NCBI RefSeq assembly: GCF_005889735.1
Contig: NZ_VCKY01000046.1
Coordinates: 1 to 53,203, forward strand
Reading direction: 5' to 3'
Source: Nonomuraea turkmeniaca
Lineage (GTDB): Bacteria > Actinomycetota > Actinomycetes > Streptosporangiales > Streptosporangiaceae
DNA: 53,203 nucleotides
Positions 25,768 through 40,865 of this stretch are shown here, piece by piece. Numbering within the stretch: position 1 is the first letter of the stretch; each line of letters begins with the position of its first letter. The notes below the pieces were generated by a model. It was not told the DNA's origin. It saw only the letters and a program-made list of their open reading frames with translations, and ran no database searches. A program made the position numbers and the translations under genes.

Positions 25768-25783
25768 ATTGGTACAGACCACT
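25768..25783. promoter_or_regulatory. DasR-like (dre) operator upstream of pyk
   Basis: ATTGGTACAGACCACT matches the Streptomyces DasR consensus ACTGGTCTAGACCACT, as I recall it, at 13 of 16 positions. DasR is a GntR/HutC-family repressor that releases DNA on binding glucosamine-6-phosphate. The site lies in the 35-bp gap between the DUF2784 stop and the pyk start, so it could control pyk alone or readthrough from the upstream genes. No dasR gene is in the window. Confidence 0.55.
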
Positions 25784-25789
25784 TGGCAG

Positions 25790-26136
25790 TCACTGACGCC
25801 GGAGAACGTACCCGACGTAAGAGAACAGCACGAGAACGGCCACCCCCAGGCGTGCCAAGTTCGTGTACGCCTCAGGGTAGATCACGCCCTCGATGTAGTG
25901 GTCGATGAATCCGGACGCCGGCAGCCCTTCCATTCCGGCCTGCCGTCGCCCCCAGTCCTCGGCCAGTGTCAGCGGGCACTCTACCCCGGTCACGATCGAC
26001 GACACGCCCCAGGCGGCCACGGCGAGGTGGATCCAGATCGTCCGCCGCCACCGCCACGCCAGGAACCCGCCCACCGCCATGTAGGCGAGGAATAAGAAGT
26101 GCACCACCATCGCGGCGTCCGCGACGAGGCGATACA

Positions 26137-26140
<4 letters not shown>
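25790..26140 (-). CDS. DUF2784 family membrane protein
   Basis: 116 aa. Three to four membrane segments (LVADAAMVVHFLFLAYMAVG; TIWIHLAVAAWGVSSIVTG; VAVLVLFSYVGYVL) with conserved WIHL, ECPLT and the acidic/aromatic loop GFIDHYIEGVIYPE, which fit my recollection of DUF2784. The function of the family is not known. The ATG at 26140 overlaps the stop of the subtilase gene (ATGA), so the two are probably translated together; pyk follows after 35 bp. Confidence 0.75.
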
Positions 26141-27780
<1,640 letters not shown>

Positions 27781-27900
27781 TGCTCCCCCATCCGCCGACT
27801 GGCCGCAGAACCTGCATCTTCCCGACACTCACCGGCTGATGCAACTTAGTGATGAAATTTCGGTCGATGGGTGGCGAAACGGGGCTGGCACGCGGTGGGC

Positions 27901-28965
27901 TCAGCGGGTGAGGTCGATCTGGACGCCGCCGAGCATGACCTGCCGGGGCATCGGACGGGCCAGGAACTCGTGCGGGAAGCCCAGGTCGACCCGGCTGGCG
28001 TCCTCCAGGGCGGCCAGCTGACCCTCGGTGAAGCGCACGTCGAGCGCCCCCAGATTGTCCTCCAGCTGCACCGATGTCCGGGCGCCGATGATGGGCGCCG
28101 TCACGCCCGGGTTGAGCATCGTCCAGGCCAGCGCGACCTGCGACGGCTTCGCCCCCATCTCGGCTGCGACCTGCTTGACCACGTCGGCGATGCCCAGCGC
28201 CCGCTCGGTGAGCGCGCCGTTGGCGGCCGCGACGTTCTTGCGGCTGCCCGCCGGGTCGGACGTGCCCTGCCCCACGTCCAGGTCGGCCCGGGTGTACTTG
28301 CCGGTCAGCACGCCGCTGGCCAGCGGCGACCACGGGACGACCCCGAGCCCCATCTCCCGCGCCATGGGGATGAGGTCGCGTTCCACCGTGCGCTCGATCA
28401 GGCTGTACTCGATCTGCAGGGCGACCAGCGGCGCCCAGCCGCGCAGGTCGGCGATGGCCTGCATGCGGGAGACCTGCCAGGCGGGCGTGTCCGAGATGCC
28501 GACGTAGAGGACCTTGCCCATCCTGACGAGGTCGTCCATGGCGCGCAGGATCTCCTCGACCGGGGTGGTGAAGTCCCAGGCGTGCAGGTAGAGCAGGTCG
28601 ATGAAGTCGGTGTTCAACCGGCGCAGACTCGCCTCGACCGACTGGACCATGCTCTTTCGGTGGTTGCCGCCGGAGTTCGGGTCCCCGGCCCGCCGCGCCA
28701 TGGTGTACTTCGTGGCGATCACGACCTGTTCGCGCCGGCCCGACGCGAACTCGCCGACCAGCGTCTCGGACGTGCCTTCCGTGTACTGGCTCGCGGTGTC
28801 GACGAAGTTGCCGCCCCGGTCCACGTACGCGTCGAAGATCCGGCGGGACTCGTCCTTGTCCGAGCCCCAGCCCCAATCCGTCCCGAACGTCATGGTTCCC
28901 AGGGCCAGCGGCGAGACCCGCAGCCCGGAACGGCCCAGCAAGCGGTAGGTGTCAAGAGTCGTCAT
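27901..28965 (-). CDS. Aldo/keto reductase
   Basis: 354 aa, a TIM-barrel AKR. The catalytic tetrad can be seen: Asp and Tyr in FVDTASQYTEGTSE, Lys in VIATKYTM, His in LLYLHAWD. The C-terminal GARTSVQLEDNLGALDV segment binds the 2'-phosphate of NADPH. The Trp-rich DWGWGSD near the start is typical of the YhdN/general stress branch. It is divergent from the HTH gene at 29047 with an 81-bp gap, and such pairs are usually regulator and target. The ATG at 28965 (MTTLDTYRLLG) was chosen over a long open frame that runs antisense to the regulator. Confidence 0.94.
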   Translation of the reverse strand: MTTLDTYRLLGRSGLRVSPLALGTMTFGTDWGWGSDKDESRRIFDAYVDRGGNFVDTASQYTEGTSETLVGEFASGRREQVVIATKYTMARRAGDPNSGGNHRKSMVQSVEASLRRLNTDFIDLLYLHAWDFTTPVEEILRAMDDLVRMGKVLYVGISDTPAWQVSRMQAIADLRGWAPLVALQIEYSLIERTVERDLIPMAREMGLGVVPWSPLASGVLTGKYTRADLDVGQGTSDPAGSRKNVAAANGALTERALGIADVVKQVAAEMGAKPSQVALAWTMLNPGVTAPIIGARTSVQLEDNLGALDVRFTEGQLAALEDASRVDLGFPHEFLARPMPRQVMLGGVQIDLTR

Positions 28966-29046
28966 GCCTTCCAGGTTGCTCCGCGCGGCGGGCCGGGAGA
29001 AGGGAAGGCTCTTCCTGGGATCGGCTTTCCCAGGCATAGGATCGAG

Positions 29047-29943
29047 ATGATGAGCACCGTGGACCAGACGCGCGAACTGGCGGCCTTCCTGCGCACCCGC
29101 CGCGAACGCCTGGATCCGCGGGACGTCGCGCTGCCCGCCCGCCGCACCCAGCGCCGCACCCCCGGCCTTCGCCGCGAGGAGGTCGCCGAGCTGGCCGGCG
29201 TCAGCGTCGACTACGTCATCCGCCTGGAGCAGGGCCGTGGCCTGCGTCCTTCGCCGGAGGTGCTGGAGGCGCTGGCCGGGGCGCTGCGCCTGAGCGACGA
29301 CGAGCGGGTCTACCTGTTCGACCTCGCCCAGCAGCGGCCGACGGGGCGGCCTTCCGCGCGCCCGCGGGCCGAAGCCGACGAGGCAGGCCCGATCTCCCGG
29401 CTCGTGCTCGACCTGTCCCCGCTGCCGGCCATGCTGCTCAACCACCGTTTCGACATCATCGCGTGGAACCCGGAGATGGCGGCCCTGGTGGTCGACTTCG
29501 GCACGCTGCCGCCCGAGCAGCGCAACAGCATGTGGCTCTGCACGCTCCACCCCGGCCTGCGGGACTTCTACCGCGATCGGGAGCGCACGCTGCGCGAGGG
29601 CATCGCGGATCTGCGGGCCGCGTGGGCGGCCCACCCGGACGACACGGCCCTGTCGGAGTTGATCGACGAGCTGACCTCCGGTAGCGAGGAGGTCGCCCGC
29701 CTGTGGGCGCTCAGGGACGTCCGAGTGAACGGCCGGGGCAGGAAACGGCTGCGGCACGCCACGGCCGGCCCGCTGACCGTCGAATACGAGGTGCTGGCCC
29801 CGCTGCAGGCCCCCGGCCAGCGGCTGGTCATCTACCGCGCCGCCGACCCGGCGTCCCGGCGCGCGCTGGACGCCGTCACGGCCACGTGCGACCGCGTGAG
29901 ATCGCTCGTGAGCGCCGAAGCCCCGGCGGCCGGACACGCCTGA
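29047..29943 (+). CDS. XRE-type HTH regulator with MmyB-like ligand-binding domain
   Basis: 298 aa. Helix-turn-helix (about 30-90): RRTPGLRREEVAELAGVSVD, YVIRLEQGRGLRPSPEVLEA, followed by the MmyB-like PAS-fold domain (about 120-290) with the usual AMLLNHRFDIIAWNPEMAAL and LHPGLRDFYRDRE. These regulators are common in actinomycetes and often control a divergent oxidoreductase; in Streptomyces MmyB the domain binds a fatty acid. Here the partner is the aldo/keto reductase. Two ATG codons in a row (29047 and 29050); TAGGAT lies upstream. Confidence 0.93.
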   Translation: MMSTVDQTRELAAFLRTRRERLDPRDVALPARRTQRRTPGLRREEVAELAGVSVDYVIRLEQGRGLRPSPEVLEALAGALRLSDDERVYLFDLAQQRPTGRPSARPRAEADEAGPISRLVLDLSPLPAMLLNHRFDIIAWNPEMAALVVDFGTLPPEQRNSMWLCTLHPGLRDFYRDRERTLREGIADLRAAWAAHPDDTALSELIDELTSGSEEVARLWALRDVRVNGRGRKRLRHATAGPLTVEYEVLAPLQAPGQRLVIYRAADPASRRALDAVTATCDRVRSLVSAEAPAAGHA

Positions 29944-29977
29944 TCGCAGGCGCGCCCGGCGGCCGGGGCAGGAGACG

Positions 29978-31456
29978 TCAGACCAGCGGCCGCGCGGTCG
30001 GCAGGATCGGGTAGGGCAGTGCCGTCTCCCCGGTCAGGTACCGGTCCACGCCCGAGGCGGCGGCCCGCCCCTCGGCGATGGCCCACACGATGAGCGACTG
30101 TCCGCGGCCCATGTCGCCGGCCACGAACACGCCGTCCACCTGGGACATGTACGTCTTGTCGCGCGAGACGTTGCCCCGCTTGTCGTAGAAGCCGTCACCG
30201 CCGGCCTCGGCCAGGTCCTGCAGCAGCGAGCCCTTCTCGGGGCCGAGGAAGCCCATGGACAGGGTGACCAACTCGGCCGGGATCTCCCGCTCGGTGCCGG
30301 GGATCGGCTTGAACCCGGCCTGCGGCCCCTCGACCTCGACCAGCCGCAGCGCCCGCACGTTGCCGTCGGCGTCGCCGACGAACTCGGTCGTGGACACCGC
30401 GTACACCCGCTGCCCGCCGCCGTCGGCCAGCTCCTCGTGGGCGCTCTCCATCTTGAACAGGATGGGGAACGTGGGCCACGGCTGGCTGCCGGGCCGGGAC
30501 GCGGGCGGCTGCGGCATGATCTCGAGCTGCGTGACGGACTTGGCGCCCTGCCTGATCGCCGTGCCGATGCAGTCGGCGCCGGTGTCGCCGCCGCCGATCA
30601 CCACGACGTGCTTGCCCTCGGCCGATATGGCCGGGACCGCGTAGTCGCCCTCCTGGACCTTGTTGGACAGCGGCAGGTACTCCATCGCCTGGTAGATGCC
30701 CTTGAGCTCGCGCCCGGCCACCGGCAGGTCACGCCACTGGGTGGCGCCGCCTGCCAGCACGACGGCGTCGAACTCCGCGCGCAGGTCGGCGGCGGTGACG
30801 TCGACGCCGACGTTGACGCTCGTGCGGAACTCGGTGCCCTCGGCCCGCATCTGCTCCAGGCGGCGCTCGATGTGCCGCTTCTCCATCTTGAACTCGGGGA
30901 TGCCGTAGCGCAGCAGGCCGCCGATGCGGTCGGCCCGCTCGAACACCACCACGTCGTGCCCGGCCCTGGTGAGCTGCTGGGCGGCGGCCAGGCCCGCGGG
31001 GCCCGAGCCGACGACCGCGACCTTCTTTCCGGTCTTGACGGCCGGAGGCTGCGGGGTCACCCAGCCCTCGGCGAACGCCCGGTCGATGATCTCGACCTCG
31101 ACCCGCTTGATCGCCACCGGGTCGGAGTTGATGCCGAGCACGCACGCCGCCTCACAAGGAGCCGGGCAGAGCCTGCCGGTGAACTCCGGGAAGTTGTTGG
31201 TGGCGTGCAGCCGCTCGATCGCCTCGCGCCAGTCGGTGCGGTAGACGAGGTCGTTCCACTCGGGGATGAGGTTGCCCAGCGGGCAGCCGTTGTGGCAGAA
31301 CGGGATGCCGCAGTCCATGCAGCGGGCCGCCTGCTTGGTCAGCTTCTCCTGCGAGAAGTCCTGGTAGACCTCACGCCAGTCGCTGATCCGCACGTCGACG
31401 GGGCGGCGCGCCGGCAGCTCCCGGTCGTGTGTGAGAAAACCCTTGGGGTCAGCCAT
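29978..31456 (-). CDS. gltD: Glutamate synthase small subunit
   Basis: 492 aa. Iron-sulfur domain at the N-terminus with CMDCGIPFCHNGCPLGN and CPAPCEAAC, then the FAD motif VVGSGPAGLAAAQ and the NADPH motif VIGGGDTGADC. The small subunit passes electrons from NADPH through FAD and 4Fe-4S clusters to the large subunit for glutamate synthesis. The ATG at 31456 (MADPKGFLTHDRE) has GGAGG upstream. It lies after gltB on the same strand; the 138-bp gap contains a duplicated 53/54-bp element, so the pair is probably one operon but not tightly coupled. Confidence 0.97.
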   Translation of the reverse strand: MADPKGFLTHDRELPARRPVDVRISDWREVYQDFSQEKLTKQAARCMDCGIPFCHNGCPLGNLIPEWNDLVYRTDWREAIERLHATNNFPEFTGRLCPAPCEAACVLGINSDPVAIKRVEVEIIDRAFAEGWVTPQPPAVKTGKKVAVVGSGPAGLAAAQQLTRAGHDVVVFERADRIGGLLRYGIPEFKMEKRHIERRLEQMRAEGTEFRTSVNVGVDVTAADLRAEFDAVVLAGGATQWRDLPVAGRELKGIYQAMEYLPLSNKVQEGDYAVPAISAEGKHVVVIGGGDTGADCIGTAIRQGAKSVTQLEIMPQPPASRPGSQPWPTFPILFKMESAHEELADGGGQRVYAVSTTEFVGDADGNVRALRLVEVEGPQAGFKPIPGTEREIPAELVTLSMGFLGPEKGSLLQDLAEAGGDGFYDKRGNVSRDKTYMSQVDGVFVAGDMGRGQSLIVWAIAEGRAAASGVDRYLTGETALPYPILPTARPLV

Positions 31457-31490
31457 TCGGTACGCCTCCCTATCCCTGAACAGTGGTCGA

Positions 31491-31594
31491 CCAGCACAGC
31501 CCGCCAAGGCGGCACGGCTCATTACGGCGGGTCATGACTGCACGTGCTTTGGCCAGTACAGCCCGCCCATGGCGGCACGGCACATTACGGCGGG

Positions 31595-31606
<12 letters not shown>
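31491..31606. repeat. Duplicated 53/54-bp element between gltB and gltD, one copy containing the gltB stop
   Basis: Copy A (31491-31543) and copy B (31553-31606) differ at about five positions plus a 1-bp indel. Both carry CATTACGGCGGGTCATGA and a short CCGCC/GGCGG hairpin. Copy B encodes the last three codons and stop of gltB (VQS, TGA); copy A repeats them in the gap, where they are not translated. The arrangement shows a tandem duplication of the gltB end. The hairpins might stabilise or attenuate the gltB-gltD message. Confidence 0.88.
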
Positions 31607-36100
<4,494 letters not shown>

Positions 36101-36524
36101 TGAATCCCTCCCGTCGTCATCGTCTGTCTCGAAAACCAGCTACAGGCGGGGACGACGTTGGCCCTGCTGCATATTGTGGGTAGAGGTTACCGCACCCTGC
36201 CGGAATGGTGCCCGCCACGTCCGCATTGCGAACATTCGAACCCGTTCCAGCATCCGAACTCCCTATCCCAAACCTCGGGCATGGGCGGCGAAATTCCCGT
36301 TCTGAGCAGCGATTTACGCACAGGGAGCGATTTCTTTCCACCCACCGCAGGACGGTCATCGCCCGCCCTCCGTCACCCGCCTGCCTGCCTTGGGGCGCCG
36401 CCCTCATCCGGCGCCGGCCCAGACCGCTGCCGGGGAAGCCCAGCCCGCCTCAGACGCCGATGACCGGGCGAGTGCCGACCGGCTGCCACGCAGCCGAGCC
36501 CTGGACCCTCGATAGGGTTGGACC
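36101..36524. other. Intergenic region between gltB and the BpsA-like gene
   Basis: 424 bp without a gene that I can support. It must hold the divergent promoters of gltB and of the gene at 36525. TTCGAACCCGTTCC (36235-36248) resembles half of an SOS box but has the wrong spacing. GGTTACCGC and CATATTGTG-like stretches near 36170-36195 may belong to the gltB promoter; I could not fix -35/-10 boxes. Confidence 0.4.
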
Positions 36525-38132
36525 ATGGAGCGGGTCGAGGCGGAGCGTGACAGTGCTGGGCAGGTCCGGACGGGGCGGGACGGCCTGGAACGCCTGCTCG
36601 ACGCCGCAGGAGCGGAGAGCAGGCGGCTGCGGCACGCGTTGACGCTCCTGTGCGACGGCCAGTGGTGGACGCTCGCGGATCTGGTCAGGGCCAGCGCCAC
36701 GTCGAGGCGTACCATCGAGACCCTGCTCCGCGAGCTCCGCCTGGAGCAGGACGGAGACCGCCTCCGGGTGCCGCTCACCCACACGCCCGACTATCAGGAC
36801 CTCCTCGCCGTGGCCCCGCCTCCCGAGGACCCGGTGGCCCACCTGGTCCCCCACTACGCCCACGCCCTGGAACGCCTCACCGAGTCGATCGCCGGGGCCC
36901 CGCGCGCCCGTCACGTGCTGGATCACGTCTCCGCCACGCCGGACACGGTGCTGCGCCGCGCGCTCCTGCTCGGCGCCCGCTTCTGGCTCCCTGGCACGCG
37001 CCTGCTGTGCGTCGGCGACCACGACCTCACCTCCCTGGCCGTCAAACTCGTCCACCCCGAGGCCGACGTGACCGTGGTCGACATCGACGAGCGCATCCTG
37101 GCCTACATCGACGACCAAGACCTGGGCGTCCGCACCCGCTGGGCTGACCTGCGCCTCGGCCTGCCGGCCTCGGCCAGGGACCATGACCTGGCGCTCACCG
37201 ACCCCCCGTACACGCCGGAGGGCGCCGGCCTGTTCGTGGCGCGCGCCGTGGAGGGCTTGACGGACGACGGACGGGTGTTGCTCGCGTACGGGGCGAGCGA
37301 GCGCACACCGATGCTGGCCTTCAAGGTGCAGCAGGCCCTGTCGGAGCTCAACCTCACGTACGAGGCGATCTACCCGGACTTCAACCGGTATCTCGGCGCG
37401 GAAGCCATCGGCTCCGCCGCTGACCTGTACATCCTGCGCCCCACCACCAAGACGCGCCCGGCCGTGACGTCCCGCCTGAGCCGTCTGACGACCGCCATCT
37501 ACACCCAAGGCCCACAATCGGTAGAAACCTCCCAAAACGCCCTTACAGCCCCGCACACGCCCTCTCCTGCGCCCGCCCTGCCGCTGGACTTCGATCCGGA
37601 CCTGCTGGTGGGCGACTGGCCGAAGGATCTGCGCCAACCCCGGGTCAAACTCTCGACCTGGCTCGCCAAGCCGTACGCGGCGGCCGCGGACCGTGTGGCG
37701 ATCGCCGTGCCGCCCGGTCTGGAGACCGCGCTCCCCCGCCTGCTGCTGGCCACCCGCGCCGGCCACGTACGCGTGCTCGGGACCGATCTCCCCCCGCTCC
37801 CCGACGTGCTCGCCGCCGTCTACAAGCTGAGCACCGACGCCGGCTCGCTCGACGCCGTACGCCTCCCGCCGCCCGACGGCGAAGCGCCGAGCGTCCTGCG
37901 CAGGATCCTGGACCACGGCCACGCCAAGCTGGCCAACACGTGGCGGGAGGCGCTCATCGCGGTGGCCCGCGCCCAGGGCGCCACGCTCACCAAGAACGAG
38001 GCCCGCACGCTCATCCGCGAGGCCGCCCCGTGGTCGGATGACCTCACCCCGCTGGAGGCCCCGCTGCACCGCCTGGCGGCCCTCCCGTCAGCGGTCGCGG
38101 CGACGATCTCGGCCCTCACCACGACCACCTGA
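36525..38132 (+). CDS. BpsA/DUF43-like protein (putative branched-polyamine synthase relative)
   Basis: 535 aa. Residues about 36-90 form a winged helix (LCDGQWWTLADLVRASATSR, RTIETLLREL). About 100-330 resemble the Rossmann aminopropyltransferase/methyltransferase fold of archaeal BpsA: VGDHDLTSLAVKLVHPEADV, VVDIDERIL and the signature TDPPYTPEG, with LVGRGI-like LFVARAVEGL after it. BpsA makes N4-bis(aminopropyl)spermidine in thermophiles. About 200 further residues after a Pro/Thr-rich hinge (LDFDPDLLVGDWPKD; LARLNEA-free) have no recognised domain. The role in a mesophilic actinomycete is unknown; a methyltransferase is an alternative. The gene is divergent from gltB and convergent with the next gene, six bases away. 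Confidence 0.78.
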   Translation: MERVEAERDSAGQVRTGRDGLERLLDAAGAESRRLRHALTLLCDGQWWTLADLVRASATSRRTIETLLRELRLEQDGDRLRVPLTHTPDYQDLLAVAPPPEDPVAHLVPHYAHALERLTESIAGAPRARHVLDHVSATPDTVLRRALLLGARFWLPGTRLLCVGDHDLTSLAVKLVHPEADVTVVDIDERILAYIDDQDLGVRTRWADLRLGLPASARDHDLALTDPPYTPEGAGLFVARAVEGLTDDGRVLLAYGASERTPMLAFKVQQALSELNLTYEAIYPDFNRYLGAEAIGSAADLYILRPTTKTRPAVTSRLSRLTTAIYTQGPQSVETSQNALTAPHTPSPAPALPLDFDPDLLVGDWPKDLRQPRVKLSTWLAKPYAAAADRVAIAVPPGLETALPRLLLATRAGHVRVLGTDLPPLPDVLAAVYKLSTDAGSLDAVRLPPPDGEAPSVLRRILDHGHAKLANTWREALIAVARAQGATLTKNEARTLIREAAPWSDDLTPLEAPLHRLAALPSAVAATISALTTTT

Positions 38133-38137
38133 GAGCG

Positions 38138-38725
38138 TCAGGTCGCGGCGACGATCCGCCCCTGGGCCACACGTCCGAGGCCGTCGAGCGCGACGAGGGC
38201 GGCGACCAGTTCCTGGGCCGGCGCCGGGCCGCCGACCCAGCTCACCGTCACGTAATGGCCCATGGCACGGGCCTGGGCCCGGCTGCCGGCGGCCTCGAAC
38301 AGGATGCCCTGCCGGACGAAGCCGTCCTTGCGCAGCGCCGCCACCAGCGCGTCGGCCGCCCGCCCGTCGCTCAGGTTGAAGATGACGAACTGGCCCGCCA
38401 CCGTGCTTCCCTTGTACGTGCCCTGCAGCGCCTGCGTGCATCCCATGGCGGAGGCGCCCCAGAGCGCCTCGTCACAGTCGGTGAACTCCTGCGTGGAGTC
38501 CAGGCGCATGGTGCCCAGGGTCTGGGCGGCGGGGGTGAAGACCTCTTGCGTGGTCAGCGGCTTGGAGTCGTTCTGGCGGGTGTCGATGGCCGCGTAGAAG
38601 GCGGACGTGGACTCGCCGTGGAACGCGGCCGGCCGCGGATCGTCCCGCCGCAACCACAGCCACCCGACGGCGGCGATGACCACCACGTTGGCGACCACGA
38701 CGGAGATGACGACACGCCGGGACAT
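38138..38725 (-). CDS. Membrane-anchored protein of unknown function, paralog of the C-terminal domain of the gene at 38793
   Basis: 195 aa. One membrane segment at residues 5-25 and then an extracellular domain. DCDEALWGASAMGCTQALQG and QFVIFNLSDGRAADALVAAL align with the C-terminal domain of the next protein upstream (DCSAALWGETLLEQVSDAGC, QYTLLNLKDGQSAAELVESL), including two Cys spaced alike that may form a disulfide. No known family was recognised. The ATG at 38725 has GGGGAG about 10 nt upstream; a TTG codon earlier is possible. It is the last gene of the lgt operon, 67 bp after its paralog. Confidence 0.75.
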   Translation of the reverse strand: MSRRVVISVVVANVVVIAAVGWLWLRRDDPRPAAFHGESTSAFYAAIDTRQNDSKPLTTQEVFTPAAQTLGTMRLDSTQEFTDCDEALWGASAMGCTQALQGTYKGSTVAGQFVIFNLSDGRAADALVAALRKDGFVRQGILFEAAGSRAQARAMGHYVTVSWVGGPAPAQELVAALVALDGLGRVAQGRIVAAT

Positions 38726-38792
38726 CAACAGACCGCTCCCCTGACACCATGACGGACGGTGTGACGCTCGTGGGCTCTTGGCTGGGCGGACA

Positions 38793-40865
38793 TCAGGACG
38801 ACGGCCCCGTGATCGAGACGACGCGGCGGTAGACGGCCTTCTCGGCCCCGCGCAGGGCCAGCGTGAGCGAGACGAAGTCGTCCTTGGGCCCGGGCTCCGT
38901 GCCGTCGATCCTGCCCAGCCAGACGAGTCCGACGTAGTGGCCGAGGGCGTAGCCGCCCGCCTCGGAGTGCCCTCCCGCGGGGAAGGCGCCCTTGGATGAG
39001 GTCAGGGGACGTGCCCAGCCCCCTCGGTAGAGGGTCTTCAACGACTCGACCAGCTCGGCGGCCGACTGTCCGTCTTTCAGGTTGAGCAGGGTGTACTGGC
39101 CGACGAAGCGGCCGTCGGAGCTGGCGTAGAGGCCGCGGGCGACCTGGGTGCAGCCGGCGTCCGACACCTGTTCGAGGAGGGTCTCGCCCCACAGCGCGGC
39201 CGAGCAGTCGGCGTCGAGCCGCTTGGCGACGAGCTTGAGCTTGAGCTTCTTGGTCACCGCGAGCTCGGTCTGTGCGAACACCTCCTTCTCCGTGAGCGCC
39301 CGGCCGTCCTTGGTCCTGTCGGCGACGGGGTCGAACAGCTTGGGCGAGCCCCACCCGCGGAACACCTGCGGCAGCGTGGTGTCGGGCCCCAGCACGGCGG
39401 CGCCGGCCTGCCGTTCGGGCGAGTAGTCGCCGATCGAGCCGACGACGGCCACCAGGCCGGCCGCGCTCGCCAGCACGCCGACGACGGTGGCGATGATGAC
39501 GATCAGCCGCTGCTGATCCGGACGGAGACCCCAGTCGGTGAGCAGCGGGAACTGCCAGTCAGAGCGCGGGGTACGCCGCCGCTTACGGTACGCGGCCGCT
39601 CCCCTGCCGCCGCCCTCGGTCCCGCCGGTCGACCGCCCTCCGTCATCGGCACCAGGGATCTGCGGGCCATCATCGTCGCCGAAGTCCGCCGCCCGACCCG
39701 CGTCTCGCCGACCGGACGCGGACCGCCCACCGTCACCCCGACCAGACGCCGACCGATCGTCACCCCGACCAGACCCCGACCCACGGCCATCGCTCCGACC
39801 AGACCCCGACCCACGGCCATCGCTCCGAGACGCCGACCCACGGCCGGCTGCGCGCCGAGGCGACGGCCCACCGCCGTCGGTGAAATGCGCCTCGGACGGC
39901 CCACCGTCACCGAAACCGGCCGCGGCCTGACGCCCCTCACCCGCCGGTGTCCGGCCGTCCTCGCCGACGCTCGCCGATGACCGGCGGCGCCTGCCGAAGC
40001 GGGACGCCGACCGACGGCCCTCGCCCGCATCTCCCGGTGAAGCGCCGCTCTCACCTGCGCCCGAGGCCGGGTGACCGCCGAGATCGGCGCCTGTCGCCGG
40101 TCCGCCGCCGGCAGGCGCGACTCGTGCACCGCGGTCGTCCCTCGCCGTCGTATGGCGTCCGCCGTCAGCGTCCGCCGTGTACCAGCTCTCTCCGTCCGTG
40201 ACGTCCGGCACCTGGCCGTGCCCACCCGTCGCGGATCGGCGGCCAGAACGCCTGCCCTCCGGCGACCGGCCACGGTCGCGCGAGTGCCCCGACCGACCGC
40301 CGCCGTCCAAGCCGTCCACCGCCCGGCCGACCGAGTGCGAGCCGGCCGCAGAGTGAGCGCCACCGCCCGCGCCGCCCCCGTACGAGCCGGCCGCGGACGG
40401 AGGTCCTGCGGCCGGGTGAGGGCCCGTCGCCGGCTGACCACCGTAGCCATACCCGCCTGCCGGCTGAGCCCCGGCGGGTGAAGGGTTGCCATACGGGCCG
40501 CCGGACTGAGGACCAGCGCCCGCAGCATTTGCAGACCAGCCGCCGGACTGAGGACCGGTGGCCGCAGCGTACCCATACCCGCCCGCCATCGGCTGAGGAC
40601 CGGTGGCCGGAGCACGGCCGTACCCGCCCACCGCCGGCTCAGGACCGGTGGCCGGAGCATAGCCGTACCGGCCCGGCGGCTGAGGCCCTCCGGCGGCACC
40701 GGTGCCGTGCGCACCGGCCGGCCGGCCGCCGTATTCGCCACCCGGGGCACCGCCATCCGGGCCCGAGGCGCCGCCGACCGAGACGTCGCCGCTCAGGCCC
40801 TCCTCATTCGTCCCTGGTGCCGGGCGGCCGGTCTTGTCCCGAGATCCGGCTCGTCTGCGGGCCAT
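38793..40865 (-). CDS. Gly-rich membrane protein with low-complexity cytoplasmic region
   Basis: 690 aa. Residues 1 to about 430 are low complexity, rich in Gly, Ser, Arg, Asp and Pro, with repeats GYGYAPATGPQP-like near the N-terminus and SGSGRSDGRG near 350. A basic stretch (KRRRTPRSDW) precedes one membrane segment (LIVIIATVVGVLASAAGLVAVV, about 455-476). The last 215 residues form an extracellular domain shared with the gene at 38138. The Tyr/Gln/Gly-rich part could undergo phase separation, but that is a guess. The ATG at 40865 overlaps the VIT stop by one base (TGATG); a GTG one codon earlier would overlap by four. DNA repeats (39766-39825 and others) could make its length variable. Confidence 0.8.
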   Translation of the reverse strand: MARRRAGSRDKTGRPAPGTNEEGLSGDVSVGGASGPDGGAPGGEYGGRPAGAHGTGAAGGPQPPGRYGYAPATGPEPAVGGYGRAPATGPQPMAGGYGYAAATGPQSGGWSANAAGAGPQSGGPYGNPSPAGAQPAGGYGYGGQPATGPHPAAGPPSAAGSYGGGAGGGAHSAAGSHSVGRAVDGLDGGGRSGHSRDRGRSPEGRRSGRRSATGGHGQVPDVTDGESWYTADADGGRHTTARDDRGARVAPAGGGPATGADLGGHPASGAGESGASPGDAGEGRRSASRFGRRRRSSASVGEDGRTPAGEGRQAAAGFGDGGPSEAHFTDGGGPSPRRAAGRGSASRSDGRGSGSGRSDGRGSGSGRGDDRSASGRGDGGRSASGRRDAGRAADFGDDDGPQIPGADDGGRSTGGTEGGGRGAAAYRKRRRTPRSDWQFPLLTDWGLRPDQQRLIVIIATVVGVLASAAGLVAVVGSIGDYSPERQAGAAVLGPDTTLPQVFRGWGSPKLFDPVADRTKDGRALTEKEVFAQTELAVTKKLKLKLVAKRLDADCSAALWGETLLEQVSDAGCTQVARGLYASSDGRFVGQYTLLNLKDGQSAAELVESLKTLYRGGWARPLTSSKGAFPAGGHSEAGGYALGHYVGLVWLGRIDGTEPGPKDDFVSLTLALRGAEKAVYRRVVSITGPSS
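39766..39825. repeat. Two perfect 30-bp tandem units in the Gly-rich gene
   Basis: 39766-39795 and 39796-39825 are identical and encode SDGRGSGSGR twice. Less perfect 45-60-bp units lie near 40560-40690. Copy number could change by slippage. Confidence 0.9.

Noticed and set aside
36235..36248. SOS (LexA) box TTCGAACCCGTTCC
   Set aside because: The actinobacterial box needs four bases between arms and a GTTCGA right arm; here the spacing is two and the right arm is wrong.
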